From the NCBI GenBank assembly GCA_002914805.1, contig JXTB01000105.1:695993-759992 (forward strand): a stretch of 64,000 nucleotides of DNA, in the 5' to 3' direction. The stretch's first letter is position 1. Every line of letters begins with the position of its first letter. The translations under genes were made by a program, and so were the position numbers. The notes under the pieces are model-generated. The model saw nothing but the letters and a program-made list of their open reading frames with translations. It was not told the DNA's origin and did no database searches. Source of the stretch: Parasponia andersonii (taxonomy: Eukaryota > Streptophyta > Magnoliopsida > Rosales > Cannabaceae). This document shows positions 11,541-23,506 of the stretch, piece after piece.

Positions 11541-12670
11541 ACTGGATTTGGGTGGTAAAATGATGCCCCAACTTCAAGATAATCCCAAATTTCCCAAATT
11601 ACCAGGACACACCAGCAAGTCACTGCCTCATTCCTCTTCCTCACATAACCTGTTAGTGTTTTCTTTTTTTCCTTTTATTTTTTTTTTTTAAATTTTTGTA
11701 ACAAGTAATTGACTAGTCAAAAAATTGGTTTACAGCCATAAAAAGTAACTGAAAATAAGTCAAATCAATTTCTAGTTGTTTTGTTTCTATTTGATTATAT
11801 TTTGATCTACGGGGGAATTGGTTTGCTGGGTACTGCTCAGAAGTTGTTCGACAAAATGTTTGAACTGGGTTTGTTTTTACTTTATTGTTTCTAATTCTAA
11901 AGGTAGACACTGTGCTTTTGAGTTGAGTTGAGTTGAGTTGAGTGGGAGAATCACTTCTGATTCTGCTGTTTTAGAAGAATGTTGCAATGTCTTATTTAGC
12001 TGCAAAGAAACAACAAAAATCAGTTAATGCGAGTTTTCGGGATATCTGTGAAAGTCAAATACTGTTGGGATTTAAGAACTATTCTTATTAAACATAATCT
12101 TGAGCATTATGTGTTGTGTTTATATTTTTTTTGATCTCATATCAAGTCTGTTTTAAAAGGCACCACACTAGATGGCTTATGTTATCTTACAAAGAAAAGA
12201 AGAGATAATATCCTATTTCCTGCACTTTGTCTTTGAGGGATTTAGAGTTTATGTTAATGAGTTTTTCGTTTCTATGAGAAATCGAAGGAAAGGAGTTTGG
12301 GATTTCATTAAATCAAATAATTGATTTTCAAACTAAATGTTTAGATGCAGCGAATACAAAGTATCCCCCTAGTTTTATAATTTATTTTGGAGATTTATAT
12401 TCTGTTGATGGTGTTGTTTGTTCCGTATTGAATGATTTCCATGATTGAGTGCCATAATTTGTCTTTTGGTTTGGCTTTTTGTGCCAGTGTCTGTGTTATG
12501 TAGCTATTATAATTTATGTTGGGCCCCCATCAATTTTGGTTTGTGAAATTCAGCGTTACTCTAGAGCTTATTTTTCTTGCTGTTTAGATTGTAGATACTA
12601 GATAGAACTGATCAAGCCACCAAGGAAAGGAAAAGGAAAGCATCCCAACCCTAGTTCGGAATTGCCATTA

Positions 12671-12679
12671 AAACCCTAA
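12671..12679 (+). promoter_or_regulatory. second telo-box, just before SPB1
   Basis: AAACCCTAA ends 26 bases before the ATG. It may be an internal element near a downstream transcription start, or part of the leader. Confidence 0.45.
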
Positions 12680-12704
12680 TTTAGAACAAGCTGCGGCTAG
12701 AGCC

Positions 12705-15700
12705 ATGGGTAAGGTTAAAGGAAAGCATCGTTTGGACAAGTTCTACCACTTAGCCAAAGAACATGGCTACCGTTCTCGAGCTTCGTGGAAGCTGGTTCAG
12801 CTGGACGCCAAGTACGGCTTCCTCCGCTCCGCCCATGCTGTGCTTGACCTCTGTGCAGCTCCCGGCGGTTGGATGCAGATCGCCGTGCAGCGCGTACCCG
12901 TTGGCAGCCTTGTTGTTGGTATCGATTTGGTTCCGATTGCCCCCATTCGTGGCGCCATTGCAATCCAGCAGGACATCACCAAGCCTGAATGTAAGGCCAA
13001 GGTCAAGCGGCTAATGAGTGAGAAGGGTTGTATGGCCTTCGATTTGGTACTGCACGATGGTTCACCGAACGTTGGTGGTGCGTGGGCTCAAGAGGCCACC
13101 AGCCAGAACGCCTTGGTTATCGATTCAGTGAAGTTGGCTACTGAACTCTTGGCTCCTAAAGGCACATTTGTTACAAAAGTATGGATATTCTTTTTCCTTT
13201 CTTGTTGATTTATTTGAATTTGGTAGTAGATATTAAGTAGGATTGCGCTAATGTGGTGTGCTATAACAATTTTTGGTTTAGCATTGAGATATATACTCTT
13301 TCTTGTGGTAGTCAATCAGAAATAAAATTCTGAAGTAAGTGAACTTATTAATTATGTACTTAAATTAGTTTAAGTTAGAGACTTGTAGTGGTTTTGTATC
13401 TAATATAAACTGTTTCCACCAATCTTTAAAGTTAAAATCCTGATTTTAGAGAGGATCTTGTGTTTATTTATGGGTGTTAATTCAAGTTATAAGTCTATAC
13501 TTTCCTCCATCTTACTATCCAGTGAGCAGATATTTTGAGAATTTTTGTTAGCCAAACCTATTTATTTTAGGGGAATTAGAAAAAAACCCATTAACATTTG
13601 CTTTTTGTTGTTTTTTATGGATTGTCCCTATTTGACTTATGTATGGAGGTTGTACTTTTTGTGTCCAGAATACTGAGTGCTTGTTGCTGTTTTGTATCAG
13701 GTATTCCGGTCTCAGGACTACGAGTCTGTCAAGTACTGCCTTTCAAGGGTGTGTTATCCTTTTTCTTTCATCAGAATTTGTTGATTATGCTTCTTTGGAT
13801 GTGGCTGTCGTCTAATATTGGTTATACTTGCAGTTGTTTGAGAAGGTTGAGGTGCATAAACCAGCTGCTAGTCGTTCTTCATCTGCAGAGACATATGTTC
13901 TTGCTTTTGGATATAAGGCTCCTGCAAAGATTGATCCACGCATTCTTGATGTGAAGTATCTGTTTCAGGGATCTATAGAACCCCAGAAAAAGGTAACTTT
14001 AATAGTCTAGTTATAAGTAACAAACTAATGAGTAGGTACTGTTATTATAAATGTTTGTCTGAAGTATTATTACTATCTTTTTGATAATTAGGAATTTTTT
14101 ATGCAAATAATTTCTTATGCTTATATATCGTTATCATAGGTGGTGGATGTACTTAGAGGAACTAAGCAAAAGAGACACCGTGATGGGTAAACTTTCTCTG
14201 CGCTTTCAAATTTCGTTTGGTTTGTTTATTTCTTTATACAGCTTTATGAACAATATGGCATAACTTTCAGTATAAATTGTGCAGTTGTATTCTTGTAAAA
14301 GATGCTTAGTTGATAAAGGTGGAGATATATCATATATGTCATGTTTGTTTCTGATTAGGGTTGTATGGCAGATATGAAGATGGAGACACAACTTTGAGAA
14401 AAGTGTCAACGGCTGCAGATTTTATTTGGTCCGACATTCCTCTTGAGATCCTTGGTTCTGTTACTACCATAAACTTTAGTGATGAGGCTTCTTTGCCCAT
14501 TCAGGATCATGATTTAACCACAGAAGAGGTATATTCTTTTCTATTTGTTGTTGCTTTGTTTTTTGGATATTCTTTTCTATTTGTTGTTGCTTTGTTTTTA
14601 GTACTCTCGGTGAGCTTAAGGTTCAAGGCCATTAAATTCTATAATCGGCAGGTTAAAATTCTCTGTGATGATTTGCATGTCCTGGGGAAACAAGATTTTA
14701 AGCATCTTTTGAAGTAAGATTTGCAGTTTCTTTCCTTTTTTAGACTATTTTAAAAATTTTTTTCAATTTATTTTATTTTATTTTTTTGTTTTGTTGTCTA
14801 TATGTTATTTGAATTTTCTTCACAAATTATACATCTGGTAATTGCATGTTTTTATCATTGTTGGTTTTTTTTTTTTTTGGGTGGTTGTGATGGAATACCC
14901 CTCTTGTTTAGTAACTTTGAAATGTTTTCATTGAACCGATAGGTTTCGCATTCCTGGATAATATTTTGGTTATACTAATCATTAGGACCTCTGTTTTGGG
15001 CTTGGCTAATGCTTATATTTAAATCTGGAATTAAATAGATTCCTTTGATACCTTAGCAGGTTAAACTGTCTTGTTAGTTACTGATAATTTTGTTTAGTTT
15101 CATCTAAGTTATTTGGTCTATCCCATTGCATCAGCAACAACTGCAACCTGTGCGTCTCTATGTAGTTGTACTCGAGTTTCTTGTTATTGGAGCATTAAAT
15201 CGCTTTACATTGCACACTAAGTTTTCATTTTTGGTTTTATAGGTGGCGGATGCAGATAAGGAAGGCCTTGTCTCCCTCAGAGAAGACTGGAGCTTCTGCT
15301 GCTAGAGCTGTTGAAAATGAAAATGAGGAGGATGAAGATGATAAAATACTTAATGAGATGGAGGAGCTGACACACTCTTTGGATCGCAAGCAGAAACGCA
15401 AGAAAAAGCTTCTTGCAAAGAGACGAGCTAAGGTTTGGTGCCTTTATACACACACACGGACACACACACACACACACACACTTACACTTATGTATACATC
15501 TCTTGCACATCTGCACATGACTTACACAATATCCTGGAATGGAAACATCTGTGTTATCATTTTCAATTAAGAGATCCACGATTGGTTGCTACTTGCCTTT
15601 CCATTGTAGGACAAGGCACGGAAGGCAAATGGGATGCAAATTGATGCACTGGACGATGGCTACATTGACCATGAGTTGTTTTCCCTCTCTGCCATCAAGG

Positions 15701-18638
15701 TATGCTTATGCAGACTAAGTTCTTGGTCCCACTCTTTAGCAGGAGAGGGATTTGAAATCTCTAGTTCATGTTGTATATTTTGCCATTTGTTATTATTCAT
15801 TGCACAAGCTCATTCTCTCAGCTTGATTCTTTACGGATATAAGTGTTGGTCCTCATAGTTCTCAAAAATTGTGTGAGGCAGTCAATGGGGGTATAAAGGC
15901 ATATACTTCGGATGGTCCACCTCAACTATCTGAGTCGCATGCTTTTGAGGCATATGTCTTGAGGCGTATACCTCAGAAAATCTGATTTAAATTGGTTGGC
16001 TCAGCTATTTTTTAAATGGGTTTAAATCATTTTTAGTAGCTTATGGCTTGGGTTATGGAAAACAAGCAAAAAAGGGCCTTAAAAGAAAATGTTTAGAAAT
16101 CTGAGGTTTATTGCAGTAAAAAATATTTCCTTATTCTTTCCTAAGTAATCTGGATTTATTAGGGAAAAACTTCAGACTTAGTATTTATTCTTATTGTAGT
16201 AGCTGTAATTGACCTTTTTATTATGGATTATAGTCATATAAATTCATAGTTTTTAGGATTTAATTAGGTCAAATTTGTTCCTTTTAAAGGTCTCTGTATT
16301 GTATCAGAATTTATTAATATAATACAAAATATGCAGTCACAAAACAATTAGAAAAAAGTTATAAAAAATGCCCCCGACTTATGAAACCCCATCCTCAGTT
16401 ATTAGTCTAGCTTCTAATTTTGGTCTCTAATATGTGACCTTATATTACTAAACCTTACCTTTAAGTTCTGTCTTTATATTTTGTCAAACTCTAAGTTTCA
16501 TGGTTAAGTTGTGATCTTTTCTTTAAATCACTGTGAATCTGTGATGATGAAGTTGCTATAAATTTTCACCTTTACTGTTTTATTATTTAATCTGAGGAAT
16601 ACACTTCGCCTCATAAAAGGAAAACACATCAGCGCCTAGAAATGTCTTTGGAAACCCCTTGCTGGTCCTTTATTATTAGATTGAGATCGGATAATGGTAT
16701 ACTATTATCGTATAATTAGTAATCAGATAAGCCCTCACTTATCATTAGTTGATTGGAAAAGTGAGCGTGTATCTAATTTATATTAGACATATTATTAACT
16801 CCCAACGACTTCTTTATTAAATTTTGGAATTTTCTGCATTGCTGGTTAATTGTTATGTGCACCTGAGACCTTAGATTTTGGCAGAAATATGTAAATGTTG
16901 GTGCGTTAAGTTTTGGTATTTTATTTTTGATAAAAGTAAAGTTCCTTTCCTCCCAAGATTTTACTGTATTTTCTGGGTTCTTTAGATGTTAAAATTTTGC
17001 TAAGAATTATGGTTGAATATACTAGAGAAGGTAATGTTATCATCATCATTATTATTATTATTATTATTTAGATTCGGTCTTTTATAACTGTCCCTTGTTC
17101 AGGGTAAGAAAGATCTTGTAGCAGTAGATTCGATAGAATATGAGGATGAGAATGGTGACATCGGTGATGGTGAAAGTGAAGAAATACATGAGGAGACCCA
17201 ACAGGATTCTTCCAGTGATGTAGATTCTGATGAAGAACGTAGAAGGTTTTTTCTCCTGTCTCTTATCTGGCTGAGCCTGATGTTGGTTGATATTGTCTGA
17301 CTGTATTGTGTTCTGATTACAGATATGATGTAAAATTGGAAGAGTTTCTAGATCAGGCATATGAACGGTACATGACCAAAAAGGAGGGCAGTACCAAGCA
17401 GCGGAAGCGTGCAAAACGACTGCATTCTGAAGACGTTCTGGCGGTATGAAGCTTTTGTGATTGTGTTGGTGCAGATCAACAACACATTCATGCCATGTCT
17501 ACACGAGTCATCACCTTTAATTTCTCATTTATTCTTGTTGAAGTGTGAATTTGGGCATATAGCTAGTTCTCTTTGTGTATTGTTTGTAACTCTGGCTCTA
17601 TTTTTGGCTGTGCAGGGCGATGATGATGGTGATCAAAATATCCAGTCTGATTATGATTCAGACAAAGATCCTGGTGATCAGGAAGGGAATCCTCTCGTGG
17701 TACCACTTGATGATGGCGAAGGGCCAACACAAGAAGAGATTACAAACAAGTGGTTTAGTCAGGATATCTTCGCTGAAGCAGTAGATGAGGGAGACTTAGA
17801 GAAGTCTGACAGTGAAGATGAAATGCAGGCATCCAGGCGAGAGAAGAAACTTCCATTGCCTGAAAACGACAAGGAAAAGACAGAAAACCGTGCTGTTGCA
17901 TCCAATCACCCTCAACATCATGCTTTGAAAAAAGAAGATGATTTTGAGATAGTCCCTGCTCCAGGAACAGATTCAAGTGGTGACTCATCTTCAGATGAAT
18001 CGGAGGATGAGGATGTTGACACAAAAGCTGAGATACTAGCTTGTGCAAAGAAAATGCTTAGGAAAAAGCAGATGGAGCAAATGCTGGATGATGCCTATAA
18101 CAAGTACATGTTTGATGATGATAAGGGTTTGCCCAATTGGTTTTTGGAGGAGGAAAGGAGGCACCGTCAACCGATTAAGCCTGTGACCAAAGAAGAGGTT
18201 GCCGCTATGAGGGCACAATTTAAAGAAATAGATGCCCGGCCAGCGAAGAAAGTGGCAGAGGCCAAGGCCCGAAAGAAGCGAGTTGCCTTGAGGAAGCTTG
18301 AGAAGGTTCGGAAAAAGGCCAACATGATATCAGACCAGGCAGACATTTCTGATCGTTCAAAAAGGAAGCAAATCGAACAACTATATAAGAAGGCAGTGCC
18401 AAAGAGGCCTAAAAAGGAATACGTAGTTGCAAAGAAAGGAGTTCAAGTTAAGGTTGGTAAGGGTAAAGTTCTCGTTGATCGGCGGATGAAAAAGGACTTG
18501 AAAGCAAATAAGGCAGTGAAAGGAAATTCGAAAAAGGGTAAGAAAGGTAAGTTTCAGAAAGGTAAAGGGCCCGCAAAAGCCTTGGGACAGAAAGGAAAAA
18601 AGGGTAACAAAGGTAAAAAGATGGGCATGCGTGAATAA
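12705..18638 (+). CDS. SPB1: pre-rRNA 2'-O-ribose methyltransferase SPB1 (FTSJ3-like)
   Basis: Nucleolar AdoMet-dependent enzyme that methylates 25S pre-rRNA and is needed for 60S subunit assembly in yeast. Eleven exons sum to 837 codons without a break: 12705-13178, 13701-13748, 13834-13992, 14140-14186, 14372-14528, 14652-14713, 15243-15432, 15610-15699, 17103-17245, 17323-17443, 17616-18638. The N-terminal FtsJ/RrmJ domain starts with MGKVKGKHRLDKFY and has the AdoMet motif DLCAAPGGW near residues 48-56. The expected K-D-K-E tetrad is present as K29, D118 (LHDGSP), K158 (GTFVTK) and about E193 (SAETYVL). The middle carries acidic and coiled stretches. The C-terminal Spb1 domain has LPNWFLEEERRH and ends in a lysine/glycine-rich tail (GKKGNKGKKMG), as in the family. 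Intron 7 holds a CA microsatellite. The length is close to that of the Arabidopsis homologue, by memory. The start is the first ATG in a conserved context. Confidence 0.95.
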
Positions 18639-19583
18639 TTTGTCAATTTTAGTTTCGTTTACAAGATTAATTTTGTCTTCGACTATACTTTTGATGAGTC
18701 TAGTTGCCAAGAGTTTGCATTTGTGAAAAAAAAAAAAAAGAAAAAAAGAAAAGGTAGAAATCATGACCTGCTCTTTTGTCAGCAGGGTACCGGCTAACCT
18801 GTAATTTTGTTCTTGCGGATCTTCCTGAGGATGTTTTTTCCTTTATAGAAATGGGAACCAAAACAAATTAATTTCTTATTCAAAGACTCATACTTTGTTC
18901 TGATTGAAAAAAAAAAGGACAAAAAAAAAAAAAAGAAACAAAAGAAAAGAAAAGAAAAGAATTCTATCTTGTGATGTTATATGATCCTTTGTAGTTGTTC
19001 TTGTTATAAACGTATTCTTTTACGGTTCCAAGGTTAAACGTATCTTTATCAAAAGAGGAAAAAAGAAATGTTAAACATGATATAAATTAGCGAGTCCGTG
19101 AAAAGTAGAGAATTATTTTGTTGTTTTGCATAAAATATTGATTGAATATAAGAGTAATATACTCTCTGAGAGTGGATGGTCTCTTTGGAATTATTAAGTA
19201 GGCAACCAGTTACGAGTAATTTTACGCTAGATAACATCATAAACCTTGCTTTTTTTTTTAAAAAAAAAAAAAAAAAGAAAAAAAAAGAAAAAGGTCGAGA
19301 GAGGGTTTTTTTCGCTTTTTTTTTTTTTTCAAGCCCATGCCTACAATAAAGCATTCCATTTTGCATTTTTCTATCAAATCTTGTTGGATTCTCATATACT
19401 CAATGAATTCCTATATATAGTTAGAATTGGAGTTTTAAATTACTAAAGAAAAATGTTTTACTTTATAAATCAGATTTCGTGCTAGATGGCAGCTCTGTCT
19501 TTTCCAAATGTCGTCTATGAACGTCCAAGTTTTCCCATATTTTTTTAGAGGCAATAGTACAACGGAGATATTTTTCTTAGTAG
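18639..19583. other. SPB1 3' region and homopolymer-rich spacer
   Basis: Long A and T runs near 18726-18755, 18905-18960 and 19250-19330, including an A-run/T-run pair that could fold back. Short ORFs here are low complexity. No gene is supported. Confidence 0.55.
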
Positions 19584-20129
19584 CAGTATTGTCAATTTGG
19601 GTCGGGCCTAACGGGCCAGTTTGGTATAGTGGCCCGCGGCCGACCCATTTATTTGGGGGCCCGGGCTCAGTCAGGACCGGATTGGGCCTACAATTTTTTT
19701 TTTTTGTTTTTGCCCCAAAATCGTTTGGGTCCTTATTATGTTTATTTTTTTTTTTAACAAAATTCCAACGGCAATGTTTATTGCCATGAGGCTCAACAGT
19801 AATATTACCTTTGGGTCTTTTAATTTTTTTGTTTTTCTTTTGGTTTTAACTAATTTTCTTTTAAAAAAATATTTTTTCTTATATTATAAATACCTTGTTC
19901 TCCCACTTTTTTTTTTTTTTTTTACACTTTTACAATTTTCAAATACTCTCTTATTCTCTCATTCTTTCTCTCTAATTATATTCTCAATTTTATCTCTTTC
20001 TCTCTTATCTAATTACTATTTATTAATTATAATAATTAGTAAGTATCTTTTATATTCTCCACAACTCATAAAACTCAATTCAAGGTACAATTCAATTTAT
20101 CACACTTATCTTTTTAATTTCTTTAGTTT

Positions 20130-20825
20130 GTAGTATATTTAGTTATTTTCTAGTATAATAGTTAGTAGTTTGTAAAACTTTTTCTACAATACTATATTTT
20201 TAATTTCAATTAATTTGTAGTTATTTACAATTAAGATAGTAGTTCATTAGTTCATAGTTTGTAGAAAGTTTAATAGAATATTATATTTTTAATTTCAATT
20301 AATTTGTAATTTATAGTTGTTTACAATTAAGATAGTAGAAAGTACATTATAATATTATATTTTTAATTTCAATTAATTTATAATTTGTAGTTGTTTATTA
20401 TAGTAGAAAGTTGTTAGTAAAAAGTTTATTATAATATTATTTTTTTAATTTCAATTAATTTGTAATTGTTTACGATTAAGATTGAAGTTTATTTATTTGT
20501 AGTTTGTACAAAGTTTATTATAATACTATATTTTTAATTTTAATTAATTTGTAATTTGTAGTTGTTTACAATTAAGTTAGTAGAAAGTTTATTATAATAT
20601 AATTTTTTTAATTTCTATTAATTTGTATTATTTACAATTAAGATAATAGTTCATTTATTTGTAGTTTGTACAAAGTTTATTATAATACTATATTTTTAAT
20701 TTCAATTAATTTGTAGTTTGTAATTTTTTACAGTTAAGTTAGTAGAAAGTTTATTAGAATATTATATTTTTAATTTCAATAAATTTATAATTTGTCGTTG
20801 GTTGTTTACAATTAAATTAGTATAA
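20130..20825. repeat. subterminal tandem repeats of the hAT element
   Basis: The phrase TTTTTAATTTCAATTAATTT followed by GTAATTTGTAG-like sequence recurs near 20197, 20285, 20361, 20441, 20531, 20602, 20692 and 20767, spaced 71-90 bases, with TAGTAGAAAGTTTATTATAA between copies. hAT elements often hold transposase-binding repeats in their subterminal regions, so that role is possible but not shown. Confidence 0.7.
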
Positions 20826-21080
20826 AGTTTAGTATTATATGTTCAAATTAATTAAGTAACATATTAATAATATGTTTAAATATAGTATATGAATATGTCA
20901 AAAAAATATCCCTATTGATTTGGAAATAGATGACGACCAAATTTGCATAGTTGAAGTTTAGTATTATATGTTCAAATTAATTAACATATTAATAATATGT
21001 TTAAATATAGGATATGGATATTTCAAAAAATATCCCTATTGATTTGGAAATGGATGACAACTAAATTCGTATAGCTGAAG
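20826..21080. repeat. ~128-bp tandem duplication spanning the transposase start
   Basis: Copies 20826-20954 and 20955-21080 both begin AGTTTAGTATTATATGTTC and include the phrase ATCCCTATTGATTTGGAAAT. The second copy contains the apparent transposase start codon. The first carries a related, altered version. Confidence 0.85.
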
Positions 21081-23035
21081 AGGGTGATTAAGTCTTTGAA
21101 ATGCAAACTAATCCAAATGCTAGTGGAAGTTGTTCACAATTTCAAGATAATTATTCGCCGAACATAAGCACGACATCCAAATGTGCAAGGACAACTTCTA
21201 ATGTTTGGGACCATTTCGATATAGAATTCAAAGATGAGGCCGATAGTAAGAAGATAAAAATGATGAAATGTAAATATTGCAAGAAATTATTAACTACTAA
21301 ATCATCTAGTGGGACCGCTTATTTGAATAGACAAAGTGATGTATGTGTCAAAAAATACAAAAGAGACAATGAGCCTACTCAATTAACACTTCAATTCAAT
21401 AAATATGGTATGGTAAGTTCTTGGAATTATGATCCTTTAGTAACTAGGAAGTCTCTAACATGTTTAATTACTACAAAGGATTTACCATTAGGATTTGCTG
21501 ATTCTAATAGCTATGAAGATCATATTAGAAGATCTTATTACTTTAAAAGAGTTTCTAGAAATACCATTAGGAGTGATTTGATTAAAGTTTATGAAAATAT
21601 GCGTAAATAATTAATATCTAAATTAACTTCATTAAACTTTTGTATTGTATTGACATATGATATTTGAGGTGTTAATTTCGACTAAGATTATTTAAGCATA
21701 ATTGCACATTATTTAGATTCAAAATGGATAATGCAAAAAAGAATAATTGATTTTAAAATCATTGATAACAAATTAACTATTAAATTATTAGAGAAATTTT
21801 GAATACTGTTGAAGAATATGGCATAACAAACCACATTATCTTTATCACTTTAGATAATGTTACTGCAAACACAAAGGCCATAAAATTACTTAGCAATTTG
21901 ATAAGTTTATATACTGGAGGATTCTTACTGCATCAATATTGTGGATGTCATATTATCATCAACCTTATTATCAAATCATGTATAGATGTAATAAGTGTAT
22001 ATATTGAAAATATTCGATCGGCTATTGCTTATATTTATGCTTCTAATTCTCGTATTACCGAATTGAAAAGATATTGTATAGCCCAAAGGTTAAAATCAAA
22101 AAAATTCCAAGTTGACCTGCCCGTAAGGTAGAATGCCACTTATTTGATGTTGAAAAATATATTACCATATAAAATTCTAATAACTATATTTTACAATTCA
22201 AAAATAAGTTTATTAATATTGAAAGATGAAGATTGGTTTATTTGTGAAAAATTTGTGCACTTTTTAAACTTTTTTTTTTACGAAGCTACTGTTGCTTTAT
22301 TTGGTATTTATTATCCCACTTCTTTAATTATTTTACGTCATATCTTTTTTATTGCCGAAATATTTTATAAGGAAAGATGTGACCCTATATTTGAACTAAT
22401 TATAGTATGTATGCAAGAAATATTTTTAAAATATTGGTTTCCAATTCCTTTATTATATTTATTTGCTTTTATTTTAGATCTTAGAGATAAATTAAATAGT
22501 CTTTCTAATTTAATTAGCTACATTGCTACATGTTTTGAGATAGATTATAGTTCTGAATATACAAATACTCGTGACAAATTTTTTGAAGTGTATAGTATAT
22601 ATGAAGCTAACTTTGGTATAACATATAGTCAATGAACAATCAAAAAATAAGTCTTTTTGGAGCATGATAGGTTCTCGTTCTTACGGGTATAGTCATGACT
22701 CATTATCAGCATCATTAAGTTTAAATCAACCATTACTATCAACAAATTCACTGCAATCTTCTATGCTTAACTAGTATATTAAGCTAGATTCTGACATTGA
22801 CCTCGGTGATGAGAACTTAAAAGTTTTAGAATAGTAGCAAAGGTGTCAATCAAGATTCTTAGTACCTTCATAATTAGCACATGATGCAACTATTTCGATA
22901 TCTATGATTTATTCAGAGTTTACTTTTAGCACGACTGAGATGATTGTAGATAAGCAAAGGACTTTGTTGGCCTTTGAAATGGTTGAGATGCTAGCATGTG
23001 TTAAAGATTGGGAACAGGCGGCCAAACGAAATTGA
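21014..23035 (+). pseudogene. broken hAT transposase with BED finger
   Basis: From ATG 21014 the frame gives MDISKNIPIDLEMDDN and then a stop at 21062. An open stretch at 21101-21610 carries a BED-like finger (VWDHFDIEF, then CKYC). The histidine ligand expected near the end is missing (AYLNRQSDVC). Blocks at 21799-22131 (FITLDNVTANTKAIKLL, CGCHIINLI) and 22144-22635 match the catalytic region of RICESLEEPER-type hAT proteins. Near 22915-23025 the sequence EFTFSTTEMIVDKQRTLLAF and MVEMLACVKDWEQA is the C-terminal hAT dimerisation region. Several stops and frame changes separate the parts. It cannot encode a full protein. Confidence 0.85.
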
Positions 23036-23506
23036 GAAACTATTTATATTTATGATGAATAATTGGCCGAAAATTTCAATAACTTGCATATGAATAATGA
23101 TGATGAGTCATAAACTTATAATTAATGATATATTAGTCTTTTCAAGTAATAATTTGAATTGTAATCAATAATCATCAATAAAATCAAATTTAAAATTTAT
23201 TTGTTTCTTTGTTCTGTTAATATTTTTATTATAATTCTAAATAATTTTCTTTATAGTATTATTTTAAAGCTTTTTTTAATCAACTATTCAATTTCAACTT
23301 ATATGATATATTTTATTTAATTATTATAAATTTTTTAACAATAAAAAAACATAACATATTTAGTTTATGTTATCTATTTTTTAAATAAAAATTCAATTAA
23401 AAAGTTTAAACTTAACATTTTTAAAAAAAATTATAAAAAAAAAAGGGCTGTATGGCTTGGCCTGGTTTTTCCTAATTAGATTTTAGCAAGGATTATCGCA
23501 ATACTC

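Larger units (their letters stand above)
19584..23506 (+). mobile_element. hAT-superfamily DNA transposon, decayed
   Basis: The left end CAGTATTGTCAATTTGGGTC, followed by GC-rich GGCCC-type sequence, resembles termini of plant hAT elements. A BED-finger hAT transposase, broken, fills 21.0-23.0 kb. A GGCCTGG-containing stretch and a weak inverted match (GCAATACT near 23498-23505) mark a possible right end, but I find no 8-bp target duplication, so the right boundary is uncertain. The left arm carries about eight copies of a 70-90-base repeat. It is inactive because of stops and frameshifts. Confidence 0.75.

Noticed and set aside
12715..13006. Overlapping minus- and plus-strand ORFs within SPB1 exon 1
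   Set aside because: Shadows of the GC-richer conserved methyltransferase exon in other frames.
21101..21610. A 169-codon ORF as an independent BED zinc-finger gene
   Set aside because: It is one open stretch of a broken hAT transposase. The same family's catalytic and dimerisation regions follow downstream in other frames.
23490..23506. Right terminal repeat of the hAT element with a target duplication
   Set aside because: Only GCAATACT matches the left end in inverted form and no 8-bp duplication is found, so the right border was left uncertain.
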